24,394 nt of DNA from Coptodactyla brooksi. Taxonomy: Eukaryota > Arthropoda > Insecta > Coleoptera > Scarabaeidae. Positions 8,930-17,785 of the stretch are shown here, in pieces (positions within the stretch are counted from its first letter, which is position 1; every line of letters starts with the position of its first letter). A program made the translations under genes and the position numbers. The notes beneath the pieces are model-generated. The model did no database searches. It worked only from the letters and a program-made list of their open reading frames with translations, and was not told the DNA's origin. Location: positions 1 through 24,394 of the forward strand of contig JAWQRM010000308.1 of the NCBI GenBank assembly GCA_033557675.1. The letters run 5' to 3'.

Positions 8930-9645
8930 CTAGATGAAGAGAACGAAAAAATAAGACCAGAAATGGAAATTATAACAGCAAGAGGAAGAAGTGCCAAGAA
9001 AAATAAAAGATAAAATAAAGGATAACATCACTCCAGAAATGATAAAATATATGAGAAAGGAAGAAAGTAACAAATTTATGGAACTGATAAGCGACATATT
9101 AGGGAATGCAAAAATACCAAAGGATTGGAAAACAGACATTATACTGCCAATATATAAGAAAGGTGGCAGAAGTAACCACACTAATTAGAGGGAAAGAACA
9201 CTTTCTAGTGTCCCGGGGAAAATATTTGCAATAATAGTAAAACAAAGCATAAGAAATAAACAATAATTAATAAGATCCTGGAAGTGTATATGTGTTTCAT
9301 AGACATGGGGAAAACCTTTGATAGAATACATAGAAAACGTATGGGAGGTGCTAAAAAGAAGAGGAATAAACGGAAGTACTACAAAAGTAATAAATAATAT
9401 ATACAGAGGAAATATGAGTATAGTTAGATCAAACAATTAAGAATCAGGAGAATTGAAAACAAGACAATGAGTTAAACAAAGATGCGTTATGACCCCACTC
9501 CTATTCTCAGCAGTACTGGACGACGCAATGAAGAAAGTCAAGAAGATGAAGAAATTGACACTGGGTAGGTGGTAAATGAGAACAACACAACTGAATGAAA
9601 ATTTGCAATACAATGTGGAACTAATAAAGGAAGCAATTTATTTAA
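8930..9645 (+). pseudogene. LINE reverse transcriptase relic (plus strand)
   Basis: Pre-RT and RT motifs of a second non-LTR family run in order: NITPEMIKYMRKEE (9024 on), IPKDWKTDIILPIYKKG, then after a stop a shifted TLSSVPGKIFAIIVKQ, CFIDMGKTFDRIHRK, LKRRGINGS, INNIYRGNMSIVR, VKQRCVMTPLLFSAVLDDAM (the family normally has RQGC, so the conserved Gly is Arg here), and GRW.MRTTQLNE followed directly by LQYNVELIKEA. The FADD catalytic box falls in the last junction and is deleted. At least four frame breaks are present. It is dead, and neither endonuclease nor C-terminal domain is present. Confidence 0.8.
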
Positions 9646-10580
9646 AAGATCGAAATGTTTTCGAACCTTAGCGGCCCATATTCAGTGCTAGCAATTATTC
9701 ACTCGTGTTTGAAAATATTTTATTATTCTAAATAAAATGCTTTTTAATAACAACCAAATAGTGGAAAGTATTTTGTCATTAATTTTGATAAAGGAAAATA
9801 AATAAAGGAAATAAGGAAATAAATAAATACAAGATAAATTACTCCTTCGATATACACAACGAAATCCTGTCAGATTGTCTCATGCAACAGTTCATTCTGA
9901 TCTGGTGTCAGGTGCAGGCAGGATATTTTAAATAGCAATTCGGATATTTCTTTTCATTCTTCTACATACCCCGTGTAATACGTTTTCTGGGTAAGTATTG
10001 CATACAGTAGAAAATTCTTGGGTGCGCAAGTACTTATCCATACTTTTAACAAAAATATTCCAAAGATTTTAATGAGCGCGATAATAAACAGTCGTTTATT
10101 TCACTACAGTTGATAATTAGTACAGCTAAAATATTTCGCACTATCGTATATTGTGTTTACTAAGGAAAATACAGTTATACTGTATTTTAGGCAAAAATAA
10201 TGTAACCTGAACTAAAAAACAAATATCACAATAACAACTAAAAAAATTATTAACCCTTGTTTTTATTAATACTCAAATTGTCTTTTGTTAAATTACTTTT
10301 TAACCTTTTGTATCAAACAATTCAAATAATTTACAAAATAAAGTTGGGTTAAATAAAACAATTTCATTTATTAAATTTATTTGCATTATTGATGATTTGC
10401 ACCATCCTTGAATACAGAAGACAAAATATGCCGCACCTCTAGAAAATACAGTAAAATGTGACATGTTAAAATAAAAAGATGTAATTTTTAATTATGTAAA
10501 ACAATAATATGAAATATACATCACATATTAATGCTTTACGTAATTAATTGAAAGTGATTAATAAGTTAAGAATAAGGTTT
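9646..10580. other. AT-rich spacer, nothing recognised
   Basis: A GGAAATAAATAAA-type simple repeat lies at about 9793-9832. No ORF over 60 codons with motifs, no hairpin of note, and no RNA gene is seen. Confidence 0.4.
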
Positions 10581-10621
10581 GAACAATGCCACCACTACAG
10601 CAAAACCGAAAAGTTTATTTT

Positions 10622-10664
10622 GCTTGACGCACGTTTCGCCGACCAAGTCGGCATCTTCAGAAGC
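10622..10664 (-). ncRNA. Complete hammerhead ribozyme motif (type I)
   Basis: All elements are present on the minus strand, 5' to 3': helix I strand GCTT; core CTGAAGA (fits CUGANGA); one extra T; helix II GCCGAC/GTCGGC, 6 perfect pairs around TTG; GAAA; helix III ACG/CGT with loop TG; cleavage triplet GTC; helix I strand AAGC, pairing fully with GCTT. The motif is 43 nt. A very short helix III is typical of retroelement hammerheads, which may work better as dimers. The extra T between A9 and helix II deviates from the textbook consensus and its effect on activity is unknown. Confidence 0.75.
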
Positions 10665-10669
10665 GCTCG

Positions 10670-10693
10670 CGGCAAATGATCAATCATTTGCCG
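10670..10693. repeat. Perfect 10-bp inverted repeat
   Basis: CGGCAAATGA and TCATTTGCCG flank TCAA. It sits 5 bp from the hammerhead, on its 5' side. It might be a dimer junction of the repeat or an added hairpin. Confidence 0.8.
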
Positions 10694-10900
10694 AAGAATC
10701 ACTACACTACTTTAGTACTGGTAATTGATCAATTTGGTGTACATAAACAAAGGTATTGTTTCATTCCAAAAGTGGCTGTTATATACAGTAGGATTGGGTT
10801 TGCTATGTGACAACAATGACCTGACGTCAATCTCTAGCTGCTTAATTTTATGATCCATATTTGGATACTAACCTACATAAATATGTTTACAGTTACGCCA

Positions 10901-11525
10901 ACAGATTACTGGCACAGCTAACTCAGGGGGCCTTGTGTATTTCGAAGTGGTCTAAAAACAACTTTTATCTCTCGCTCAGTGTGTGAACTGAATTTATATA
11001 TTTGTCATATTTGCCAGTACGCGCAATGATAATATAGATAATGTGCGCTGTTTTTACGACCTACTTTGATTAAAGTTTGCGGAGGTTGCATGTTCAATAT
11101 TAATAAAGATATAATTTGCATCATTTATATTCATTAGTTGTAACGTATATTCGAGAGATGTTTCTATGAAAAAAGTACACGTCACAAAATACCACACACA
11201 AATTGTAGAAGTAGAAGATAATATAAAGTAATTGGAAATAGAAAGTTGAAAAGAGTAGACTGCAGACAGAAAGCAATGGAAGGAAGTAGTTCACAAGAAG
11301 AATACACAAAATATCATGAAGAATGAGGTGTAAGAAGGATTTGGACTGACTCATCATGTAATATACACCTTATGTTCTTATTTTATTGAAAATTATCAGT
11401 AATAATAATAACTTATGGGAAATCAACAGCATGCGTAAAGGAGGAAGAAGCACAAAATAAATTTAAAACTAGAGAAGGAAACTGAGAGAGCCGCTCTCTC
11501 CAAACATTTTTTTCAGTTGGTGTCG
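10901..11525. other. Spacer with a doubtful LINE tail
   Basis: The plus-strand stretch at 11250-11320 reads DRKQWKEVVHKKN, vaguely like the DR..W...V motif near the end of LINE ORF2 proteins. There are stops on both sides and I do not call it. Nothing else is seen. Confidence 0.25.
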
Positions 11526-11642
11526 AACATTAAATTTGCCGGTGTTGTGCTGTTATCAGAATCAGAAGAACATATACTGAAAAGTGTAAATAACCTGATG
11601 AATGAGAGGAAACAGAGACTAACTATTAATCATAGAAAATCT
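11526..11642 (+). pseudogene. LINE reverse transcriptase fragment, YADD region
   Basis: A 39-codon stretch reads NIKFAGVVLLSESEEHILK, then VNNLMNERKQRLTIN, the segment around and after the RT active site. In related LINEs this is YADDVVLLS.SEE.L...VN.L...C...GL.IN..KTK. The two catalytic Asp are missing: the stretch reads FAGVV where FADDVV is expected. A stop follows after KSRI. It may belong to the same element copy as the C-terminal piece at 12217-12351, about 570 bp downstream on the same strand. Confidence 0.6.
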
Positions 11643-12049
11643 AGAATCTAGAAAGAGGAGCAAGAAATATTTGAAAAATAATCAATAGTCAATTATTAAA
11701 TTGTCTACTTTTTTCAATAGTCAATTTAAGGTAATACAATATTATCATAAGGGAGTGTGAATATTATGTGTGATAGAAAATCCGCATATTTCTATCCGTC
11801 AATTGCCGCCGGTTTAATTATAAAAAAAAGACAAAAAAATATAATGGTGCATATAAGTGTAAATTTCATAAACATTTACAAGCCGAGAATGTAAGTCACA
11901 TCGGTTACACAATATTGAAAGGGTATTAAAAAGTAGGACCATATCGATTGGTTACAAGCTCAATGTACTTAAAATACCTTAGCTATAAGTTATCCCGTCA
12001 AATTTTAATTTGTTCCTAATTCATTACTTTTGAAACAAAAAAAACATAA
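11643..12049. other. Spacer, nothing recognised
   Basis: A/T-rich. TCAATAGTCAATT is repeated at about 11684 and 11716. No coding signal. Confidence 0.4.
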
Positions 12050-12125
12050 ACTGATCTCCGAGCAGGAATCAAACCTCTATCTTCTGCTTTCATGATAGGT
12101 GCTATTGATCATTGAAATGGGTGGT
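12050..12125 (-). mobile_element. tRNA-derived SINE relic
   Basis: On the minus strand there is a good RNA polymerase III B box, GGTTTGATTCC (12065-12075; consensus GGTTCGANNCC), followed by TGCTCGGAG. Upstream, AATAGCACC, CATGAAAGCAG and GATAGAGG have the order and spacing of a tRNA anticodon arm and variable arm. The loop CATGAAA would give anticodon TGA (serine) in an intact version. The stem is imperfect and the A-box part (TTCAATGATCAATAG) is degenerate, so it is a SINE head or tRNA pseudogene, not a working tRNA. Confidence 0.55.
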
Positions 12126-12216
12126 GAAAGATCAAAAGAATCAAAAACTTCGAAAAAAAGTCTTCGAAATGACAATATTTCCATTGCTTAGACTTAATAA
12201 TAAAAATCAAATAACA

Positions 12217-12351
12217 CTTTTAAGAAGTTGCCAAAAAGCGATGGAAAGTAGTGTACTTAGAGCTAAAAAGGTGCAATGAATTAGAAGCAAAGATATAAGC
12301 ATGATAACCCAATTAAAAGACGCTATAGAACACAGAAAAGAACTAAAATAG
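12217..12351 (+). pseudogene. LINE ORF2 C-terminal fragment
   Basis: The frame reads LRSCQKAMESSVLRAKKVQ, a stop, then IRSKDISMITQLKDAIE and HRKELK before a stop. This parallels a common insect LINE C-terminus reading LR..QRAMER.MLG..L.D.IRNE.I...T...D.I.RI..LKWRWAGH. The frame ends just where the WRWAGH motif should begin. It is a different family from the C-terminus at 2068-2427. Confidence 0.65.
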
Positions 12352-13960
12352 AAATAGTGCGGGCTTAAATAAATAAAAAGAATAAGACAAGAATAAAGAA
12401 AAGAATCGAAAATGAAATTCCAGGAATGCTCTAGCATCAGGAGTTTTTGAAATAGCATCAACAGTTCTGTAACAACACATAATGTCTAAATACATTTGAT
12501 ATCTCATCTTTTAACTAATTAATAATAATCTTCACCGCAAAAAAAGTGTACCATTTTTGAAATCTCAGCGATAATTATTCAAACTTCTAGAGGCAAAACC
12601 TTCAATTTATGTAATTTTGTAAAAAAGCGAATCGAAAAATTACAAAAAAACGATAATTCTTGCCTACTTCGTGACACATTGATTCGCTATTATATCCTGA
12701 AACACGGCAAGCTATGATATGATAGAGGGGTGGACCTATAATTATAAAATAGAAATCTCGTGTAGCCACACCTACAATGCGTTAGAAAAGTAAACAGTAT
12801 TTGGAAAAGTAAACACCAAGAATTCCTTTTCTGTTTTACAAGAGAAAATTCCTCACTTTGCTCACAAATCAATAATTTGATAGTATCGGAATTGAAACGA
12901 ACTAAATCCTATAGAAATTGGCATGAAACATGTATAACAATTCCTATTGTGTGTTATTTATGTTATTCGAAAAACTTCTATCAAACTAGTTTAGATAATG
13001 CCGGAGCAACGACAGCGTACTGTAATTCTTTTTAGTATTATTCTATAGACTAGTATAATCACGTAACAAGGTATAATTTAACTTTAGTTTAGAAAATAGA
13101 CGAAATCAATAGACATCCGATTTTCCAAACAATTTCCATAGAAAATATCCTTTGGTACGGAAAAAGTCATGAGGTGTTTAAAACATGAAACGGTTGTCTG
13201 GAATATTGAATGCGCCTCGTTTAGAATTCTGAAAAAGGATAAACTTTAAAAAACCGGGTTTAGATGACAAATGACAGCCATAATAACTACCCATACAGGT
13301 TAGATGCGTTCAAAACTTCTGACCATAGGCAATTTTTCCGTCAGTCAACTGAGAAAACCGATGAAATATGCCTGCAGCTTATCTATTTTTAATTCTGAAG
13401 GTAATTCCGCAAATTACACCCCTTTTTACTTTAACGATATAATTTTCATGAATTATTAAAGTGCCTGTGCAATTTATAGTAACTTGCCACCGTAATGCTA
13501 CAACTGCAATGACCCCAAACGTTACATCTACGTGTTGTATTGCTGCATGCTCGTCAATACAACAGGTGATCTCGTATCGGGTACCTGAAAAGGTATTATG
13601 CTACTTGAAAATTATTTATAGACGAAACTCGGATAAAGGCACCCTCATTTTGAAAACAGGTATCCAGTTGTATACAGAGTACTGCAACTAGGCGGCACGA
13701 AATTTTAATGACACGAAGTATTCCACTTATTTTGGATCAACACTGCGTGCTTGAGTATAGGAAAGAATAACATTATTTTGACACTTAATATTGTATAGAA
13801 TGCAATATAGTTTTTTTTTTCATACAAATTTCCGTAGTGATGTCGGAAGCCAATATATGATAGAAAAATTGTATAAACAGCATGATTCGACAGCACCTTT
13901 ATGAAGGGAAATCTAACAGATTGAAATGACTACCATGAACTTATATATGATCTCATGAGT
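12352..13960. other. Long spacer, no recognised gene
   Basis: Contains a perfect 10-bp inverted repeat TGTTGTATTG/CAATACAACA with a 12-nt loop at 13533-13564. Open frames at 12690-12872 (minus), 13461-13691 (plus) and 13705-13896 (minus) have no motifs. Base composition is unremarkable except for a slightly GC-richer patch at 13470-13600. Confidence 0.4.
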
Positions 13961-13968
13961 TTAAATCA

Positions 13969-14304
13969 TTGTCCAAAGTTATAGAAGGTCTTCAATTAAT
14001 ACCAAACCTAGGCTATAAACAATTGATTGCATATCGAAGAAATTTATCGGATGTCGAAAAGAAGCATGAGATAAATGTCAAGAAATACTTGTTCTATATA
14101 GCTATCATAGGCATGTTATTACGCCAATACATCAACATACACGAACTCCAATTTCCGCATAGTCCGAGGTTAGAGCAACTGAAAGTGAATCTGTTAGGCC
14201 AATGTTTATTAATGACCAGCATCTACATTAAGAGAAAGGCGCTAAATAAACGAAAATTACTGAATTTGAAATTACTCAGTAAATTGTATTTGTTGAAAGG
14301 ATGA
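13969..14304 (+). CDS. Unrecognised 111-codon ORF
   Basis: This is the longest frame of the 13-14.5 kb region, opening at TTG (no ATG start at the 5' end). The N-terminal half is hydrophilic (GYKQLIAYRRNLSDVEKKHE), the middle is hydrophobic (YLFYIAIIGMLL), and the C-terminus is very basic and Leu-rich (KRKALNKRKLLNLK). I do not recognise the family. Another small frame (14402-14569) follows in a different phase. The two could be broken parts of one old coding segment, or chance. Confidence 0.25.
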   Translation: MSKVIEGLQLIPNLGYKQLIAYRRNLSDVEKKHEINVKKYLFYIAIIGMLLRQYINIHELQFPHSPRLEQLKVNLLGQCLLMTSIYIKRKALNKRKLLNLKLLSKLYLLKG

Positions 14305-14401
14305 CTCATAAGATTTCCTAACAAAATAAAGCTTTACGAAAGCACTATACCTATTATGTACCTAATAATAGTAAATTTCACATAACAAAATAACTAAATC
14401 A

Positions 14402-14569
14402 ATGTCTGACAGTGTTGAAAACCAATTAGTATACCACCCAAAAGCAATAGCCGTTTATAATTTGCTCGATATTGAACGTAAGTGTATAAATAAACTAGAA
14501 ACTAAATTAATCATACGTTCAAGATTTATACAAGACCGTTTGGAGATAAGTTTGCAACATTTTGAGTGA
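14402..14569 (+). CDS. Unrecognised 55-codon ORF
   Basis: Starts at ATG 14402 and ends at TGA 14567-14569. It reads MSDSVENQLVYHPKA, then IAVYNLLDIERKC, with a charged, helix-prone C-terminus. Composition is protein-like rather than low complexity, but nothing is recognised. It lies downstream of the 111-codon frame on the same strand and upstream of the long inverted repeat. Confidence 0.2.
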   Translation: MSDSVENQLVYHPKAIAVYNLLDIERKCINKLETKLIIRSRFIQDRLEISLQHFE

Positions 14570-14784
14570 AGCTTGTACTGAATAACGCGGTGGATACATT
14601 TTCTTATATTAGACCAACTTTGTCTGTCCAGCGCATAACATCTAACATAACAATAATAATAATGTTGAATTATTTAATAGATATTTCTAACAAGCGAAGT
14701 GTCATAGCTGTCACCGATTTCGATGCAATTTTGATGTTTTTGGATGCTTTCTTTACAGCGATAGAACGGACAAAAATAAAGTTT

Positions 14785-16470
14785 ACGTATTTTTTATGCG
14801 TGCTCTATAAGCCCCTGGGGTGAGTAATAAGGGTTGCAAATTGAGGGAAAGAGTATTTATTCGCTTGTATTTTGAAAACGAAAGCTGTTATCGAAATGTG
14901 GTAAATGCAAACTGATATTCATTTTTGAAAAGCTTTCTATTGATATATCAAACATCTACCAGAAAGTTAAAAGGGGTAAACTGCCTCTAGTTTTGTGGAA
15001 TAATTTAAAAACTACCCTATCTGTTTTGGCGGCGTATACATATAATAAGTTTAAAAATATTAGTTATTTGTTTTTCCTATTCCCTGCAAACCACCCCCCG
15101 CGAAATTACAGGGGATTAATATCCTCTTTCCGGAACAATTACGTGATAAAACTGTTAGGTATTTAGAAAATACTTTGAATAAAAACTGTAAATTAGTCAC
15201 ACAATAAGATGTTTGTGGTAATATAATGCATTTACGACATTTAGGGATGGTTGGGGTTAGCTACCCTAACAAAAATTCATACTTTCACGGGTGTTCACTT
15301 GCTGATTCTGATCAAATTTAGTACAGTGTTTGTTTTCTGCGTGACGTGCAAACCTTTGAAGGGATTTATAAGGGTTATAAATTAGGTGTAGAAGGTACAT
15401 TAGTCAGTATTCCTTTCTCTAAAAGAGAACTACTTAAAAGTCTCTGTCGACGTTCCATGGAGTAAATTATCCTTGTTTTCTCTAAATAATAAGATCGATA
15501 TGAGATATATAAATAAATATTTATTTGTAATGAGTTTGAAAGCAACAAACAGATAAAATGGTTTTGTAAAATGTTATTTTTATTCGACACGTAGGGCAAA
15601 AGTTCAACGTACCACTATGAAATAAAAACGAAGTTTAAATACCAAGTTACCACTACACCAAAACCGAAAAATTAACTTTTTACTTTTTTACAAAGCCAAA
15701 GGTTCCAAAGCTCAACCTTCTCAAAGCTCATCTAGTATTATTGTATGTATCACTAACCAATAGAGATGTTTTTATACAAGAATACTAATTAATATTTAAA
15801 ATGTTTCGACAAACACTTTTCCTTTTCGAGATATTGGCGAAAATGTACTTTGTATCCCTAATTTCTAACCCTTATAAATCCCTTCAAAGGTTTGTACGGC
15901 ACGCAGAAAATAAACACTTTGTTGAAGTTCATCAAAATTAGCAAGTAATACCCGCGAAAGAATGAATTTTTACTAACGTAGTTAATCCCAACCACCCCTA
16001 AATGTCCAAAATGCCTTACTTTACCAGAAACGTCTTATTGTGTGACTAATTTATAGTTTTTCTTCAAAGCGTTCTCTAAATACCTAACAATTTGGTCACG
16101 GTATTCTTACGGAAGGAGAGCACATAACATCCTCCGTAACTTTACGGGGGATGGTCTGCGGAAAATAGAAAAAAAAAACACGTAACTAATACTTTTAACC
16201 GTATTATATGTACGTACACTTAACGCCGCCAACATTGATAGGGTAGTTATAAAGTTATTCCAAAAACTAGGGGTATTTTATCCCTTTTAACCTTCTTATA
16301 TATGTGTAATATATCAATAGAAAGCTCTTCAAAAATGAATACAGTTTGCGTTTATCACATTTCGTTTTCAACAGTTTTCATTGGAAAAATACAGGCGAAT
16401 AAATACTTTTTACCTCAATTTGCAGCCCTTATTATTCGTCCTAGGGGCTTGTAGGGCACGTATAAAAACT
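14785..16470. repeat. Long inverted repeat, ~640-bp arms
   Basis: Left arm about 14785-15430 and right arm about 15815-16470 are reverse complements at an estimated 75-80%, around a spacer of about 385 bp. The longest exact stretch I found is 29 bp (15349-15377 against 15866-15894). Outer ends match at ATAAGCCCCT and CAAATTGAGG-type words. Neither arm codes. The spacer contains the inverted Penelope-like box and CCAAAGGTTCC. A transcript through it could form a long imperfect duplex. It may be two copies of one element head to head, or a foldback element. Its identity is unknown. Confidence 0.75.
15646..15715 (-). repeat. Penelope-like repeat fragment (copy F)
   Basis: The minus strand reads TTTTTCGGTTTTGGTGTAG then TGGTAACTTGG (15643-15671), matching the box 3' of the 10.6-kb hammerhead. 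On the plus strand next to it, AAAGCCAAAGGTTCCAAA (15693-15710) matches copies D and E, but in opposite relative orientation. It lies in the spacer of the long inverted repeat. Confidence 0.4.
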
Positions 16471-16537
16471 AGCAGATGTGACATCGCACATGACTTTCTC
16501 TTACGACGACCCTGGTTTAATTATGCTTATAACTCGA

Positions 16538-16600
16538 GAACTGTTGATTTTAAGCATATACTATCCTTATAATTTCTTACTCGCAACTTTATGTGGATTA
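16538..16600 (+). repeat. Direct repeat shared with 4844-4906
   Basis: 56 of 63 positions match 4844-4906 without gaps. It follows the right arm of the long inverted repeat by about 70 bp. Confidence 0.7.
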
Positions 16601-17164
16601 ATTTTTTTTTGTTTTTAATGTTTAGGTTAAGTACTTCAACCATATGGACAATTTTTCGAAACCCTCATTGTAACCAGATTATGTAATGACTAGCTTATAT
16701 TTAAAGTACTAGTTAAATATTAGTTATATAGCTTTAATCAGTCTAATGTGACAGTCTAAAAAAGACTTATAGACGGACGAATGGACGAAAGGACAGACCA
16801 ACCATCAAAAATAGCAGAGATACACTACAAATAGCCTAATTCGTCAGGATCCATCAACACCTCGACATCGATTTATTTGCGAATTCAGTACTTTCTCTTA
16901 AGAGAAAGTAAAAATACGTAAACCTTAGTTTTGTCCATTCTATCACTGTACCATCGAAATCCGTGAGTGATACTTGTGACACTACCCTTGTTAGTCAATT
17001 TATCCTACTATATTTTGATACCATTTATTGTTCCGGGTAATAGTTACCGATAATCGTTTATGAAAGCTAAATAAAGAATCAGAAAGATTCCAAACTAATT
17101 GTAAGATCGGATTAAAGGTACGACATATACGAATTAAGCACAATGATGTTTTTGTTAGTCGCGG
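16601..17164. other. AT-rich spacer
   Basis: GGACGAA/GGACAGA-type short repeats occur at 16774-16800. CTTTCTCTTA and its inverted TAAGAGAAAG occur at 16890-16910. No gene is recognised. Confidence 0.4.
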
Positions 17165-17620
17165 ACGAAGCGGCAACAGAAGCCAAACGAAAAATGAAGA
17201 TGAGAAATTAAAAAATAAGACAGATTGAAATATTGGAACACTTTTTGCAGAGGATATGGCAATTCTAGTAGAGACGGAAAGTAAATTACAATGTTTAATA
17301 GCGTTGAAATAATGAAAGAAGGAATGTTAATAATAGATGTGGATATTAATGCTGATAAAACGAAATCAACGATTATTTTAGCAAAGATAAGATTCAATAG
17401 TTTAAATTGGAATACAATGGAACAAGTGACACACTTTAAATATCTGGCCTAATTATCTACTGTAGTATATTGCAAGGGTATTCTAGATAGTGAGTGAGTG
17501 ACAGAGAATAACAGAAGTGCATAGAAGAACAAGTTCTTAAAAAAGTTGTTATTTTTAGTTTTTATTAACATACAGTAGAGAACCTTGGACGTTAAAAGAT
17601 ACACATTAAATTCACATGAA
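17165..17620 (+). pseudogene. LINE reverse transcriptase fragment, palm and thumb
   Basis: Motifs in order across several frames: DEAATEAKRKMK, LFAEDMAILVETESKLQ (the active-site box LFADDMA, with one catalytic Asp changed to Glu), DVDINADKTKSTI, MEQVTHFKYL, and, past further breaks, LLTYSREPWTL (normally LTYG.E.WTL). This is the RT palm and thumb of a non-LTR element, truncated on both sides. It is nearest in type to the 8.9-9.6 kb family. The open frames of the minus strand here are shadows. Confidence 0.7.
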
Positions 17621-17696
17621 TTCATCTTGCAAGTTTGGAGAAATAGAAGTTGATAACCTTTTTTCTTGCATAAAATATACACATTCCAGTTAAAAT

Positions 17697-17753
17697 ATAT
17701 GCTTTACAAACGTTTCGCCCCCACTGAGAGCATCATCAGAATATGATACATAT
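17697..17753 (-). ncRNA. Hammerhead ribozyme-like motif
   Basis: Minus strand: outer helix I ATATGT, internal loop, TT; core CTGATGA; extra T; helix II GCTCTC/GGGGGC (6 pairs, two of them G-T) around AGT; GAAA; helix III ACG/TGT with loop TT (one G-T pair); cleavage triplet GTA; then AA and GCATAT closing helix I. GTA fits the NUH rule but is less usual than GTC. A one-sided internal loop in helix I is common in natural type I hammerheads. It sits 33 bp before the hAT element. Confidence 0.55.
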
Positions 17754-17785
17754 AGAAAACCATCTCCCAAGAATATCATCGTACC

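Larger units (their letters stand above)
10581..10900 (-). repeat. Penelope-like terminal-repeat copy (copy A)
   Basis: Read on the minus strand: upstream unique sequence, a 24-bp palindrome (10670-10693), the hammerhead (10622-10664), then ACTTTTCGGTTTTGCTG and TAGTGGTGGCATTG (10584-10614). The downstream box recurs at 4.18, 5.25 and 15.65 kb. Hammerheads in Penelope-like terminal repeats are established. The limits given here, especially 10900, are uncertain, and no reverse transcriptase of that class was found nearby. Confidence 0.45.

Noticed and set aside
12050..12125. Functional tRNA-Ser gene
   Set aside because: The anticodon stem is mispaired and the A-box/D-arm is degenerate.
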